Below, piece after piece: positions 8,431 through 17,141 of a DNA stretch of 64,000 nucleotides (within the stretch, counting starts at the first letter, position 1; every line of letters starts with the position of its first letter). The notes under the pieces were generated by a model. The model saw only the letters and a program-made list of their open reading frames with translations, did no database searches and was not told where the DNA came from. A program made the translations under genes and the position numbers. The stretch comes from Bradyrhizobium sp. CB1717. GTDB taxonomy: Bacteria; Pseudomonadota; Alphaproteobacteria; Rhizobiales; Xanthobacteraceae. The stretch lies in assembly GCF_029714325.1 (NCBI RefSeq), contig NZ_CP121666.1, positions 620,001-684,000 of the forward strand. Reading direction: 5' to 3'.

Positions 8431-8790
8431 TCACGTCATGCTGCCCGGCATGAAGCAGCGGATCATGGCGCGGCCGTTGACGTAGTAGGGCCACACGAAA
8501 GTACGACCGGCGCGGTTCGGCTCCTTGATCACGGCATCGTCAGGCACGGTGATCCACTCGCCCAGAAGGCGAACGCGGTAATGTCCGTCCAGCGTGTCCC
8601 AGTCGACCTCATCCAGCGCGGTGCCGTCGGCATCGGCGCAGCACGGACCTCCAGCTTTGCTTTTCAGGCTTTCAAACCAGCCCTTGAGCGGAGAATTCGC
8701 GTAGCGACCGTCGTCGCGGGCCTCCGCCGACAGGCCGATCATGGCGATAGCCGTCAGCAGAGGAATCATCCTGAAGGTCACGATCGCCAT
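8431..8790 (-). CDS. Exported protein of unknown function, 119 residues
   Basis: The start is the ATG at 8790, preceded by GAGG at close spacing. A signal peptide (MAIVTFRMIPLLTAIAMIG) precedes a small mature domain with a vicinal Cys pair (GGPCCADADGT) and the phrases GHYRVRLLGEWITVPDDAV and RTFVWPYYVNGRAMIRCF. This pattern is common in short periplasmic proteins of Bradyrhizobium, but I do not know its function. Confidence 0.75.
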   Translation of the reverse strand: MAIVTFRMIPLLTAIAMIGLSAEARDDGRYANSPLKGWFESLKSKAGGPCCADADGTALDEVDWDTLDGHYRVRLLGEWITVPDDAVIKEPNRAGRTFVWPYYVNGRAMIRCFMPGSMT

Positions 8791-9017
8791 CTCGCCTCGC
8801 TCGATCCGCGCACGCGCGCAACAACGCAGGCGCAAGTCGCCTGCGATGCGTGTGATGTGATGCTGGCTGACGCTCGCCGGTCACGTTCCGGCCAGTTCGG
8901 CGGAACGACAACCGCGATCCTCAGCGTTTGATCCTATTTTGTTTTGCGGAAAGGAGCCGGCCATCATCGCGCAATTACAGGTGGAGAGATCGGCCACAAT
9001 TCCTTCTCCAGGTCCCT

Positions 9018-9031
9018 TGATTTGAATCAAT
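9018..9031. promoter_or_regulatory. FixK/FNR box (anaerobox)
   Basis: TTGATTTGAATCAA is a perfect match to the FNR/FixK pattern TTGAT-N4-ATCAA. It lies 66 bases before the start codon of the frameshifted LTXXQ gene, a distance that fits a class II activated promoter with the site near -41. Confidence 0.65.
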
Positions 9032-9096
9032 GTGACATCGTCCTGCCGACCATTGTTAGCGTGGTGCCTGGGGGCTACTCACCTAGGAGGTCGCCG

Positions 9097-9611
9097 ATGA
9101 TGAAAATAGTAGTGATCGGAACAGCTGCACTCCTTTTGCCGCACCGTCGATTGCCAGCGCGCAAGCTCCGTCCCCTGCGACGCCAGAACGGCTCAATGCA
9201 GTGGACCGCAATACACTGATGGACATGCGGATCGATTTGACCAAGGCCGCATTGCAGCTGACACCTGACCAGGAAAAGCTCTGGCCGCCTGTCGAGAGCG
9301 CCATTCGTGCCAGAGCGGAGGATCGGAAGGCCCGTGTTGCAAAAATCTCGGAAACGGTGGGTCGACGGGCCGACCAAAATGCCGTCGAAACCATGCGTAA
9401 TCGCGACCCCATCGCCTTCCTGCAACGACGCTCGGAGGCCTTGGCTCAACGATCAGCCGATTTGGACAAACTCGCCGAGGCGTGGCAGCCACTCTACAAG
9501 ACCCTCAATCCCGAGCAGAGGCAGCGCATGGGGGCCCTCGCGGTCCTTGTACTTCACGACATGAGCGATGTCGTGGAGCGACGTCGTGCGCAGGCCGAGG
9601 ACGAGGACTGA
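9097..9611 (+). pseudogene. LTXXQ (Spy/CpxP-like) periplasmic protein gene with a frameshift in the signal peptide
   Basis: A strong ribosome site (TAGGAGG, 9084-9090) precedes ATG codons at 9097 and 9100 that start a signal peptide, MMKIVVIGTAALLL. The rest of that signal peptide (APSIASAQAPSP) and the whole mature domain lie in another frame from about 9141. Adding one base in the run near 9137-9141 would join them into one protein. The mature part has the LTXXQ pattern (LQLTPDQEKLWPP, then LNPEQRQRMG) and is helical, as in Spy/CpxP chaperones. The FixK box upstream suggests low-oxygen expression. Either the gene is broken or the base was lost in sequencing. An internal start at 9201 would give a protein without export. 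Confidence 0.72.
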
Positions 9612-9674
9612 AGCAGGATGTTGATTCATACAAGCCGCGTGATGATCTGAACCTGCGCGGCTAACTAACTTTAA

Positions 9675-9715
9675 GCCTGGGGATGTCCCCTTTGCCAAGG
9701 TCGACATCCCCAGGC
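9675..9715 (-). terminator. Hairpin between convergent genes, likely terminator
   Basis: A perfect 13-bp stem (9675-9687 with 9703-9715) encloses a 15-base loop. Read on the minus strand it is followed by TTAAAGTTAGTT, so it most likely ends the GGDEF-EAL transcript. Confidence 0.55.
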
Positions 9716-9732
9716 CGCGTGCGCGACCTGAT

Positions 9733-12396
9733 CTAGGCCGCTGCCGCCTGCGCCGACAGCAGCTGCTTCAGCTTCGCCGCCGGCACGGCCGGGCTGAACA
9801 GCCAGCCCTGCATCTGGCTGCAGCCGAGCTGTCGCAGCACCTCGCGCTGGGCCTCGGTCTCGACGCCTTCCGCCGTCGTCGCCATGTGGCGGGCGGCGGC
9901 CATGTGCACCACGGCCTGCACGATCGGCGAGGAATCCTCGGGCTCGCCGATGTCGCTGATGAAGCTGCGGTCGATCTTGATCTTGTCGAAGGGGAAGCGG
10001 TGCAGATAGCTCAGCGACGAATAGCCGGTGCCGAAATCGTCGAGCGCGATGCGCACGCCGAGTTCGCGCAGTTGCTGCAGGATCGTCAGCGCCTCCTCGT
10101 CGTCGCGAATGAGGACGGTCTCGGTGATCTCGAGCTCCAGCCGACCTGGTGCTAGGCCGGACTCCGCGAGCGCGGCTGCCACCTTCAAGGCCAGTGACCG
10201 CGACCGGAACTGCACCGGCGAGACGTTGACGGCGATGTGGATATTGCCCGGCCAGCTCGCAGCCTCATTGCAGGCCTGCCTCAAGACCCATTCGCCGATC
10301 TCGCCGATCAGGCCGGTGTCCTCCGCGACCGGAATGAAATCCGCCGGCGAGACCATGCCGCGCTCGGGATGGCGCCAGCGCAAAAGCGCTTCGCAGCCGG
10401 TGACGACATTGGCGGCGAGATCGACCAGCGGCTGGTAATGCACCTCGAACTCGCAGCGGGCGAGCGCCTGGCGCAGATCGAGCTCGAGCTGGCGGCGCTG
10501 CCGCGCCTTGGCGTCGTATTCGGGCACGAAGATGCGGAAGGTGCCGCGCCCCTCCGATTTCGCCGCGTACATCGCGAGATCGGCGCGCTTGAGCAGGTCG
10601 TCGAGATTGTCGCCGTGCTCCGGTGCGATCGCGACGCCGATGCTGGCGTCGGTCAAAACTTCCTGGCCCTTGCAGCTCACGGGCGCGCGCAACGCCGACA
10701 GGATCGTGTCCGCCAGCCTCGTCAACTCGGCCTGATCGTTTGTGCCGGCCTTGACGATGGCGAATTCGTCGCCCCCTAAGCGCGCGACGAGATCGTTGCC
10801 GCTGACGCAGGCGCGCAAGCGGCTGGCGACCTGGCGCAGCAGCTCGTCGCCGACCTCGTGTCCCAGCGAATCGTTGACGCCTTTGAACTCGTCGACGTCG
10901 ATATAGAGGATCGCGAACGGCCTGCCCTGGGCAAGCTCCGCGACGCGGCGTTCCAGATGGCTGCGCATCAGCACGCGGTTGGGCAGGTCGGTCAGCGCGT
11001 CGTAATGCGCCATATGTGCGATGCGTTCGTCGGCGCGGATGCGCTCGGTGACGTCGTCATGCGTGGCGAGCCAGCCGCCGGCGGCGCCGGGCTGGTTCTT
11101 GATCTCGATCAGGCGGCCGCCACCCGTCTCGACGATCGTACTGTGGGTCTGCTCGACGCTGCCCAGGATGCCGTCGCAATAGGCATCGACGTCGCCGTCG
11201 AAGGAGCCGGTGTCATGGCGGTGCTGGATCACGTCGCGGAAATGGGCGCCGGGCTTCACGATGTCGGCCGAGAGGCCATACATCTCGATGTAGCGCCGGT
11301 TGCAGACGATCAGGCGCTCATCCTGGTCGAACATCAAGAGGCCCTGCGTCATCGTGTTCATCGCGGTGTCGAGCCGCTGCTTCTCGACCGAGAGCCTGTG
11401 CGTCATCTGGCGGAAGATCAGGAACAGCGTTAGCACCAGCAGTCCGATCGACGTCACGGCGACGGCGACGAAGAATTTCGTCTGCGTTCGCCAGGTGGCG
11501 AGCGTCGCGTCCAGAGATTTGGTGGCGACCACGACCAGCGGCTCGCCGGCCAAAAGGCGCGAGGCGACGATGCGGTCCTTGCCGTCGATCGGGCTCGCGA
11601 GCTGCCTCGTGACGAAGGTGCGCTCGAACACCGCCATCTGCTCCGGCGTGCCCTGGCGAAAATTCTGCCCGATCATGGCATCGACATGCGGGATGCGCGC
11701 GAGCAGCTGGCCGTTCTGGTGGTGCATCGCGATCGAGGATTCCTCGCCGAGCCCGGTCGAGGCGAAGAAGGATTCGAGCTGGTCGGGCGCAATCGCGCGC
11801 GTGACGATGCCGAGGAACTCGCCGTGCGGTCCGGAGACGCGCCGCGCGAACACGATCGCCGGTCCGTTGCCGAGCCGGCCGGGAACGACCTCGATCTCTT
11901 CCTGCGCGATCGGATCGTTCTTGAGCCGCTTGAAATAGCCGCGGTCGGCGACCGAGACGTCGGCGACCGGCCAGCGCCGCGACGAATTGATCAGCACACC
12001 CTCGGAATCGAACACATTGGCGCCGGCGACGTCGGTCCAGCCGCTGGCCTTTGCGCGCAGCGCTTCATGCACGGCGAGCGTGCTCATCTGGCTGCGGAAC
12101 AGGTCGGCGGACTCGATCCCATGGCTCTCGAGCTCGGCGATGACGCTCTTCTGGAACACGGCGAAATCCGCGAACTCACGGTCGTAGTGCCGGGTGAGCA
12201 GCCGCACCGCGCTCTCGAGACTGTCGCGACCGCTCTCGATCGCATTCTGCCGGAAGCGGTCGACGGTGAGCGCGGTGCCGATGCCGGTCGCAAGCATCAG
12301 CACGAAGCCGCCGGCAATCAGCCATGTCAGCGGCGCCCCGCGCCAGCGGCGCAGCAGCGCACGCATCCGCGCGGTCCATCGGATCGATGTGCCCAT
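9733..12396 (-). CDS. Membrane diguanylate cyclase/phosphodiesterase (sensor-PAS-GGDEF-EAL)
   Basis: This 887-residue protein starts at the ATG at 12396 with GGAGGG upstream. It has a transmembrane helix (about 20-42), a periplasmic double-Cache-like sensor (to about 300), a second helix (about 305-328), a PAS domain, then GGDEF and EAL. The cyclase motif RLGGDEF is intact (541-545), but the inhibitory site RxxD is not: the corresponding residues are SGND. The EAL domain starts at 669 (CEALLRW) and keeps the catalytic elements ELEITET, DDFGTGYSSL and AEGVET. It should therefore be able to make and degrade cyclic di-GMP. The ligand of the sensor is unknown. Confidence 0.93.
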   Translation of the reverse strand: MGTSIRWTARMRALLRRWRGAPLTWLIAGGFVLMLATGIGTALTVDRFRQNAIESGRDSLESAVRLLTRHYDREFADFAVFQKSVIAELESHGIESADLFRSQMSTLAVHEALRAKASGWTDVAGANVFDSEGVLINSSRRWPVADVSVADRGYFKRLKNDPIAQEEIEVVPGRLGNGPAIVFARRVSGPHGEFLGIVTRAIAPDQLESFFASTGLGEESSIAMHHQNGQLLARIPHVDAMIGQNFRQGTPEQMAVFERTFVTRQLASPIDGKDRIVASRLLAGEPLVVVATKSLDATLATWRTQTKFFVAVAVTSIGLLVLTLFLIFRQMTHRLSVEKQRLDTAMNTMTQGLLMFDQDERLIVCNRRYIEMYGLSADIVKPGAHFRDVIQHRHDTGSFDGDVDAYCDGILGSVEQTHSTIVETGGGRLIEIKNQPGAAGGWLATHDDVTERIRADERIAHMAHYDALTDLPNRVLMRSHLERRVAELAQGRPFAILYIDVDEFKGVNDSLGHEVGDELLRQVASRLRACVSGNDLVARLGGDEFAIVKAGTNDQAELTRLADTILSALRAPVSCKGQEVLTDASIGVAIAPEHGDNLDDLLKRADLAMYAAKSEGRGTFRIFVPEYDAKARQRRQLELDLRQALARCEFEVHYQPLVDLAANVVTGCEALLRWRHPERGMVSPADFIPVAEDTGLIGEIGEWVLRQACNEAASWPGNIHIAVNVSPVQFRSRSLALKVAAALAESGLAPGRLELEITETVLIRDDEEALTILQQLRELGVRIALDDFGTGYSSLSYLHRFPFDKIKIDRSFISDIGEPEDSSPIVQAVVHMAAARHMATTAEGVETEAQREVLRQLGCSQMQGWLFSPAVPAAKLKQLLSAQAAAA

Positions 12397-12508
12397 CCAG
12401 CCCTCCCGTGGGATGCAAGATGCAGCAAAACCGACAAGACCCCGTTACCATGGAGGGTTAGGAAAAGATGAATCGGAGTGGAATCAGGGGGTTGGTTCCC
12501 TCGCAGTC

Positions 12509-12620
12509 CGTAGGGTGGATTAGCGGAGCGTAATCCACCTCTTCTGCTCCCGCGGACGCGAACAGTGGCGGGTTACGCCAGCGGACCGCGCTTCGCGCAG
12601 CCACTGGCTAGCCCACCCTG
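12509..12620. repeat. Dispersed palindromic repeat, GGGTGGATTAGC variant
   Basis: It begins CGTAGGGTGGATTAGCGGAG and ends in GCTAGCCCACCCTG. This is a variant family seen once here. It occupies most of the gap between two minus-strand genes. Confidence 0.65.
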
Positions 12621-12629
12621 CAAAACGCC

Positions 12630-13325
12630 CTACCGCCTGATCTCCCACTCCAGCGCTTTCGCGTTCTCCTTGGCGAACATCTTGGGCACGTCGAAGGTCC
12701 CGGTCTTGAGGTCGTAGCGGCAGCGCCAGTTGGCTAGTCCCTTCACCGCGACGTTCTTCGGATGCTTGTCCATTTCGCCCGACAGCGAGATCAGCAGGTA
12801 GCGGTTGTTGGGCCAGTCGACGCCCAGCCAGCGATAGCCGTCCTCCGTGCCTTTCATGAGATTGGCCGAGATGTGGTAGTCGAGCTTCATCCTCTTCGTG
12901 TCGGGCCGGCTGTGGAAATAGTCCCAGGCGAGATCGCTGAGCGACTTCTTCGTCGCGTTCACGAAGGCGCCGTTCTCGACATGGTAGAGGAACAGATCCT
13001 GCTCGCCCGAGCCGGTCTTCTGCATCCGCACCAGCCACTGCGAGTCGCTGGTGAAGCGGAAGCCGGCACCGTAGCCCTGCTCCGGCTTCAACTCCGTCAT
13101 CTGGTCGCCGCGCCGCGCCCAGACCTGCCACTTGACGCCGAACAGGTCTTCACTGTCCTTCATGTACTGCTCGAGCTTGGTGGCGCCGTCGGGCGAGGTG
13201 AAGGCGAGGTCGGCATCGTCGGTGAGGACGAACCCCGGCGGCGGGCCGGAGGCCGCGAGTGCGGGGGAGGCGGCGAGCATCAGGGCGAGCGCCAGCCATG
13301 GCGCGGTTCGAAAGGATGACGTCAT
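12630..13325 (-). CDS. Exported protein of unknown function, 231 residues
   Basis: The start is the ATG at 13325, preceded by AAGGA at 8 bases. The signal peptide (MTSSFRTAPWLALALMLAA, cleavage near ALAAS) leads into a mature domain with no family I recognise. Recurrent features are aromatic-rich strands such as KWQVWARRGDQM, DYHISANLMKGTEDGYRWLG and NNRYLLISLSGEMD, and a Cys in NWRCRYDLKTG. It may be a lipocalin-like or beta-sandwich periplasmic protein, but that is a guess from the strand pattern. Confidence 0.75.
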   Translation of the reverse strand: MTSSFRTAPWLALALMLAASPALAASGPPPGFVLTDDADLAFTSPDGATKLEQYMKDSEDLFGVKWQVWARRGDQMTELKPEQGYGAGFRFTSDSQWLVRMQKTGSGEQDLFLYHVENGAFVNATKKSLSDLAWDYFHSRPDTKRMKLDYHISANLMKGTEDGYRWLGVDWPNNRYLLISLSGEMDKHPKNVAVKGLANWRCRYDLKTGTFDVPKMFAKENAKALEWEIRR

Positions 13326-13508
13326 GGAAAAATCCTTGAAAAATAGCCGCTGCGCGGCCTCGCTCATTTGACGCCGGAGGGAGCGCGCCGGTTCACCCGC
13401 AGCGGGCGGAAACGATGGCCGATCATCCCTTCGGGCGACTTGCTGCCGTAACCAAATCGGCGCAGGCTACGGTCATCGGCTGATTTGCCAGCAAGGATTC
13501 GACTTCTG

Positions 13509-14531
13509 ATGATGACCGCAACCAAGGCCCTCATTGCGTTCTGCCTGCTCGCGGTGGTCGGCACCGTCCTTGTGATCGGTCCCACCGAGCTGCGCCGCCT
13601 GTTGCCGGGCGGAGCGGGCACCGAGATCGCTGTCGCCGCCAGGCCCGAAGTCAAGGCGGAGACCAAGCTTGAGCCCAAAGCCGCAACCAAGGCCGAGCCG
13701 AAGCCCGAAGAACCGAAGCTCGCCGCCGCGCAGCCCGCGCCATCCCCGGCGCCGGCCGCAGCGCCGAAGCCGACGGGGCCCGTGGCCGAAACCCAGAAGC
13801 AGGTCACGGCCGCGCTCGCCGATCTCGCGCCGGTCAAGCCGCAGCCCTCCGCGACCGACGCCGGGCCCCGGTTCGACGTCGCCCGCGTCGACGATCATGG
13901 CGAGGCGGCGGTGATCGCGGGCCAGGCCGCGCCGGGGTCAAAGGTCGAGCTGTTGCGCGACGGCCAGCCGCTTCATTCGGTCACGGCCGATGCGTCGGGC
14001 CAGTTCGTCATGACGCCGCCGCAGCTTCCCGCCGGCAGCTACGAGCTGACGCTGCGTTCCAGGGCGCCCGATGGCACCGTCACGCAGTCCAGCCGGACCA
14101 TGCCGGTGACGATCGCGGAAATCGCGCCGCCGCCCGCGCGACCCGTGCCGGTTGCGAAGCAGGCCGAGAAGGTGGGCGACAAATCGGACGTCGTGGCGTC
14201 GCTGCCATCGGCCGCACCGCATTTGGCGTCAACGTCTTCCGCGGTTCGGCCCAGGATGATGGGCGCGACAAAGCCAAGAGCCATGGCGCGGGTGCCGGCG
14301 GCCACGACAGTCGCATCGGCCTCGCCGGCGGACGCCCTCACCGCCGGACCGACTGAAGCGGGCGGCAGCCGTGTGATCTCCCGCGGCGACAGCCTGTGGG
14401 CGCTGAGCCGGCTGGCCTATGGCGACGGTGCCCGCTACGCGGTGATCTTCAAGGCCAACCGCGACAAGATCCACAATCCGAACTTGATCTACCCCGGCCA
14501 GACGTTCGTGTTGCCGCAAAAGCCGCAGTGA
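13509..14531 (+). CDS. LysM-domain envelope protein
   Basis: The 340-residue protein starts at tandem ATGs (13509 and 13512). It has an N-terminal membrane anchor (TKALIAFCLLAVVGTVLVIG), an Ala/Pro/Lys-rich linker (about residues 30-105), an Ig-like domain (AAVIAGQAAPGSKVELL, then PAGSYELTLRSRAPDG), a second low-complexity linker and a C-terminal LysM (VISRGDSLWALSRLAYG to YPGQTFVLPQ). LysM binds peptidoglycan glycans, so the protein likely tethers the inner membrane to the wall or supports a wall enzyme. It has no catalytic domain of its own. Confidence 0.88.
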   Translation: MMTATKALIAFCLLAVVGTVLVIGPTELRRLLPGGAGTEIAVAARPEVKAETKLEPKAATKAEPKPEEPKLAAAQPAPSPAPAAAPKPTGPVAETQKQVTAALADLAPVKPQPSATDAGPRFDVARVDDHGEAAVIAGQAAPGSKVELLRDGQPLHSVTADASGQFVMTPPQLPAGSYELTLRSRAPDGTVTQSSRTMPVTIAEIAPPPARPVPVAKQAEKVGDKSDVVASLPSAAPHLASTSSAVRPRMMGATKPRAMARVPAATTVASASPADALTAGPTEAGGSRVISRGDSLWALSRLAYGDGARYAVIFKANRDKIHNPNLIYPGQTFVLPQKPQ

Positions 14532-14597
14532 GCGCGGCGCCCAGCACTGCGACTATCGGCATACTCTCTCCTGCGACGGTTTGATCGTCGCATGTCG

Positions 14598-14622
14598 GGA
14601 ACCTTTGGTTCCCCTGCGCGTC
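14598..14622 (+). promoter_or_regulatory. Near-consensus EcfG-type promoter
   Basis: GGAAC (14598-14602), 16 bases, then CGTC (14619-14622). This is one mismatch from the EcfG consensus and lies 50 bases before the start codon of the LTXXQ-like gene. Confidence 0.35.
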
Positions 14623-14672
14623 ATCTTGAGTGCGACGCATTGCGTGCGTCGTGCAGGAGGGAGGGCCAGGAC

Positions 14673-15971
14673 GTGGCCAAGTCAGCGCTCGGGTCTGCGA
14701 TCATGTCGGGACGCATGGAGCTGGTGCTCGCTGGCGCGACCCTCCTGATTGCGGCAGTGCTGCTGCCGAATACGGCGCAGGCACAGTTCGGGCTGCGCGG
14801 CGGTCCGCTCGGTGTCGCGCGGTTCGCGGTCGGTCACGTCATCGGTATGTCGCGCATGCGCCACGCCCGCATGGCGGTGCGCGGTGGCCGCTACCGTTCC
14901 GCTGCGTTGCGATCCCAGGATCCGCGCGGCGCCGAGCGCGGGCAGCCTTCCAATCCTTACATCATCCGTGCGGCTCTCTCGGCGCAAGCCGCGCTCGCGG
15001 GCTGGCACGGCGGCCGCCGCCCGCAGGGCTGGTGGCGTCATCCCGACGGCAGCTATGGCTGGGCCGGCCCGGTGTTCTGGCCGTTCGCACATGACGATCT
15101 CGCCAACGCCGTCATCTTCGCCGACACCACCGGCATCTCGCTGTACGGCTATGGCGACATCTATGCCGCGCTCTTCTCGCCCTATGCCGCCACCGAGCTC
15201 GCCGCCTACACCGCGCCGCAAGGCAGGCGCGCGCGAAAGATTCCTTCGGCGCAGAACATCTGCGATGTCAGCGATCCCGCCGGCTTCCCCGCGGATCTCA
15301 TCGCCGCCGCCGTGCACCCCAACGAATTGCAGCGCACCGCGCTCGACGAGCTCGTGAGCGCCTGGCAAGCTGCCCGCGACAGCATTCGCGCGACCTGCCC
15401 GACAGAGGTGCCAGCGACCGCAGCGGAGCGCCTCGGTCTGATGCGCGAGCGCCTCGTCGTCATGATCAAGGCGATGGACACGCTTGCGCCGCCGCTCGCG
15501 AAATTCGAGGGGCTCCTCGACGAGCGCCAGAAGGCAAAGCTCGACGGGCTGGCCAAGGAACGCCGCGCCGCGCTCGCAGCAGGTCAGCCCAGGGATGCGC
15601 AGGCCGCGAGCGCCTGCGATCCGAACAGCGATCCCCGCTATGACGAGAAGCTGCAACGCCAGTATGAGCAGCTCGTGCAGCAGCAATGGCCCGTCGCGGA
15701 TATGGCCACCACGCTTCGCCTGGACGAGATCGCGCGCGCCCGCCTCGACGTGCTCCAGGACACCACGCTGCGCACCATGGAGACGCTGAGCGCCTGCCCG
15801 ACCAGGCCCGCCGAGACGCCGCAAGGCCGCCTCACCGAGGTGAAGGCACGGCTGCAGAAGATGCTGCAAGCAGTGAACGGCGTCGCTGACGCGCTCGACG
15901 ATTTCGAGGCGGACTTGAGCGACGAGCAGAAGGCGGGCTTCGAGGCCATCGGGCCGAAGCGGGGGGTGTGA
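14673..15971 (+). CDS. Exported protein with duplicated LTXXQ-like (Spy/CpxP) helical repeats
   Basis: I chose the GTG at 14673 because AGGAGGGAGG sits 8-9 bases upstream, giving 432 residues. A signal peptide (LVLAGATLLIAAVLL, cleavage near AQAQ) is followed by a Gly/Arg- and Trp-rich segment (GGRRPQGWWRHPDGSYG) and two helical domains. Each helical domain has a Cys (NICDVSD, SACDPN) and an LDDFEADLSDEQ- or FEGLLDERQ-type end that resembles LTXXQ motifs. The related family includes Spy, a periplasmic chaperone. A near-consensus EcfG promoter upstream suggests induction by stress. The function is not proven. Confidence 0.75.
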   Translation: MAKSALGSAIMSGRMELVLAGATLLIAAVLLPNTAQAQFGLRGGPLGVARFAVGHVIGMSRMRHARMAVRGGRYRSAALRSQDPRGAERGQPSNPYIIRAALSAQAALAGWHGGRRPQGWWRHPDGSYGWAGPVFWPFAHDDLANAVIFADTTGISLYGYGDIYAALFSPYAATELAAYTAPQGRRARKIPSAQNICDVSDPAGFPADLIAAAVHPNELQRTALDELVSAWQAARDSIRATCPTEVPATAAERLGLMRERLVVMIKAMDTLAPPLAKFEGLLDERQKAKLDGLAKERRAALAAGQPRDAQAASACDPNSDPRYDEKLQRQYEQLVQQQWPVADMATTLRLDEIARARLDVLQDTTLRTMETLSACPTRPAETPQGRLTEVKARLQKMLQAVNGVADALDDFEADLSDEQKAGFEAIGPKRGV

Positions 15972-16838
15972 TCACCCGCACGCCCAGTCGAACTTCATAT
16001 CCCTGAAGTCGAGCTGTGCATTGCCGCTGCCGAAATTGTAGCCGCCGAAATATTCCTCGAACTCGATGTAGAACGGGCTCATCTCCGGCACCGCCTGGCA
16101 GGGCCGCATGGTGCCGCCGAGATGGTTGTGGGCGTGGTCCTTGCTCCAGTCGTGCAGGCGGAAATTCTCGGAGGTCGGGACGCCGCCGACAAAGTAGTAG
16201 TAGGACTGATAGTCGCTCGGCGGGTTGCGTGGGATGTGCGGATCCTGCGGGGCCTTGCCGGCGTTGGGATCGGTCGCGCGCGGCATCAAGGCGATCGCGA
16301 GGTTCTCTGCCAGATCGGCCCGCGGAGGGCGGGCGAACATCTTCTGCGCGAAGGGCGCGGCGGCCGCGAAGAAAGCGCTGGCGCCGCCGACATCGAGCCA
16401 GCGCGGCCGCTCCGCCGTCGCAAGCGCGAGCGGCGCGGGCGGCGTCGCAAACGCGCCCTCGTATTCGGCTTTGGTCAGCAGCAGCGCGGCATATTCGTAG
16501 TCGAGGATGTCGGTCATGCGCGACAACCGCGGATGCGCAGGCCGCGCCAGCACCGCCTCGCGGATTTCGGGGTCACCGGGCGCACCGCCGTCATTGTGAT
16601 CGGGCGCGGTCGCGAAGAACGACACCGCGACGATGCCCTCGCCATGCACGCGATAATCCTCCGGCAGCAGAAGCGTAAACCCGTGCATCAGCGGAAAGCC
16701 GGTGACGGGATCGAGCGGCCATTGCTCGCTCGTGATCCCCGGCGGCAACCCATAGACCCAGCCCTGATCGCGCGCCCGGTCGGCGGGCCGGTCCAGCATC
16801 TGCAGATCATAAGCGCGCGAAGGCAAGGCAAGCGTCAC
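15972..16838 (-). CDS. Conserved protein of unknown function, 288 residues
   Basis: The start is a GTG at 16838 with GGGAG 8 bases upstream. There is no signal peptide or membrane helix. Notable phrases are GWVYGLPPGITSEQWPLD near the N terminus, SFFATAPDHNDGG, and a C-terminal half rich in His and aromatic residues (DWSKDHAHNHLGGTMRP, FGGYNFGSGNAQLDF). It ends one base after the convergent LTXXQ-like gene stops. I do not recognise the family; the His-rich DHAHNH stretch could bind metal. Confidence 0.7.
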   Translation of the reverse strand: MTLALPSRAYDLQMLDRPADRARDQGWVYGLPPGITSEQWPLDPVTGFPLMHGFTLLLPEDYRVHGEGIVAVSFFATAPDHNDGGAPGDPEIREAVLARPAHPRLSRMTDILDYEYAALLLTKAEYEGAFATPPAPLALATAERPRWLDVGGASAFFAAAAPFAQKMFARPPRADLAENLAIALMPRATDPNAGKAPQDPHIPRNPPSDYQSYYYFVGGVPTSENFRLHDWSKDHAHNHLGGTMRPCQAVPEMSPFYIEFEEYFGGYNFGSGNAQLDFRDMKFDWACG

Positions 16839-17141
16839 GGGTCATCTCCCACGAAATCCGTTGAGGCGATGGTTAGTCGCAAAGAGCGGAGATGTGGTTC
16901 GTGGGGGGAAACTGGGAGGCGATGCCATTCTGCCGGTGTTTTGCCCGACGGGTCATCGCAGTCCGGCACCCGCGCAAGTCATTGATCTTGCAGACCCCGT
17001 CTACTGTGCATGGGGTTGTTTTCGACTTTTTGTTTGGTCTCGTAGCCCGGATGGAGCGAAGCGCAATCCGGACCGCTGTTGCTTGTGGCACGACCCCGGA
17101 TTTCGCTGCGCTCCATCCGGGCTACGATGTCGTCGCGGCGA
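16839..17141. other. Gene-free interval with repeats
   Basis: About 300 bases without a supported gene. It holds GTGCATGGGGTTGTTTT (17006-17022), also found at 53024-53040, and the palindromic repeat at 17041-17126. No promoter motif was identified. Confidence 0.5.
17041..17126. repeat. Dispersed palindromic repeat, CGTAGCCCGGATGGAG family
   Basis: CGTAGCCCGGATGGAGCG at the left end is inverted as CGCTCCATCCGGGCTACG at the right end, forming a long stem with a less conserved middle. Confidence 0.85.

Noticed and set aside
8902..8928. GGAAC ... CGTT pair before the LTXXQ pseudogene
   Set aside because: The spacer is 18 bases, outside the 16-17 of EcfG promoters, and a perfect FixK box lies closer to the gene.
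14572..14592. Hairpin TGCGACG/CGTCGCA after the LysM gene as a terminator
   Set aside because: Only 7 base pairs and no T-run on either strand; kept out of the feature list.
16873..17091. 72-codon minus frame in the gap after the 288-residue unknown protein
   Set aside because: It runs through the repeat and the GTGCATGGGGTTGTTTT motif, and its codon use is unlike neighbouring genes.
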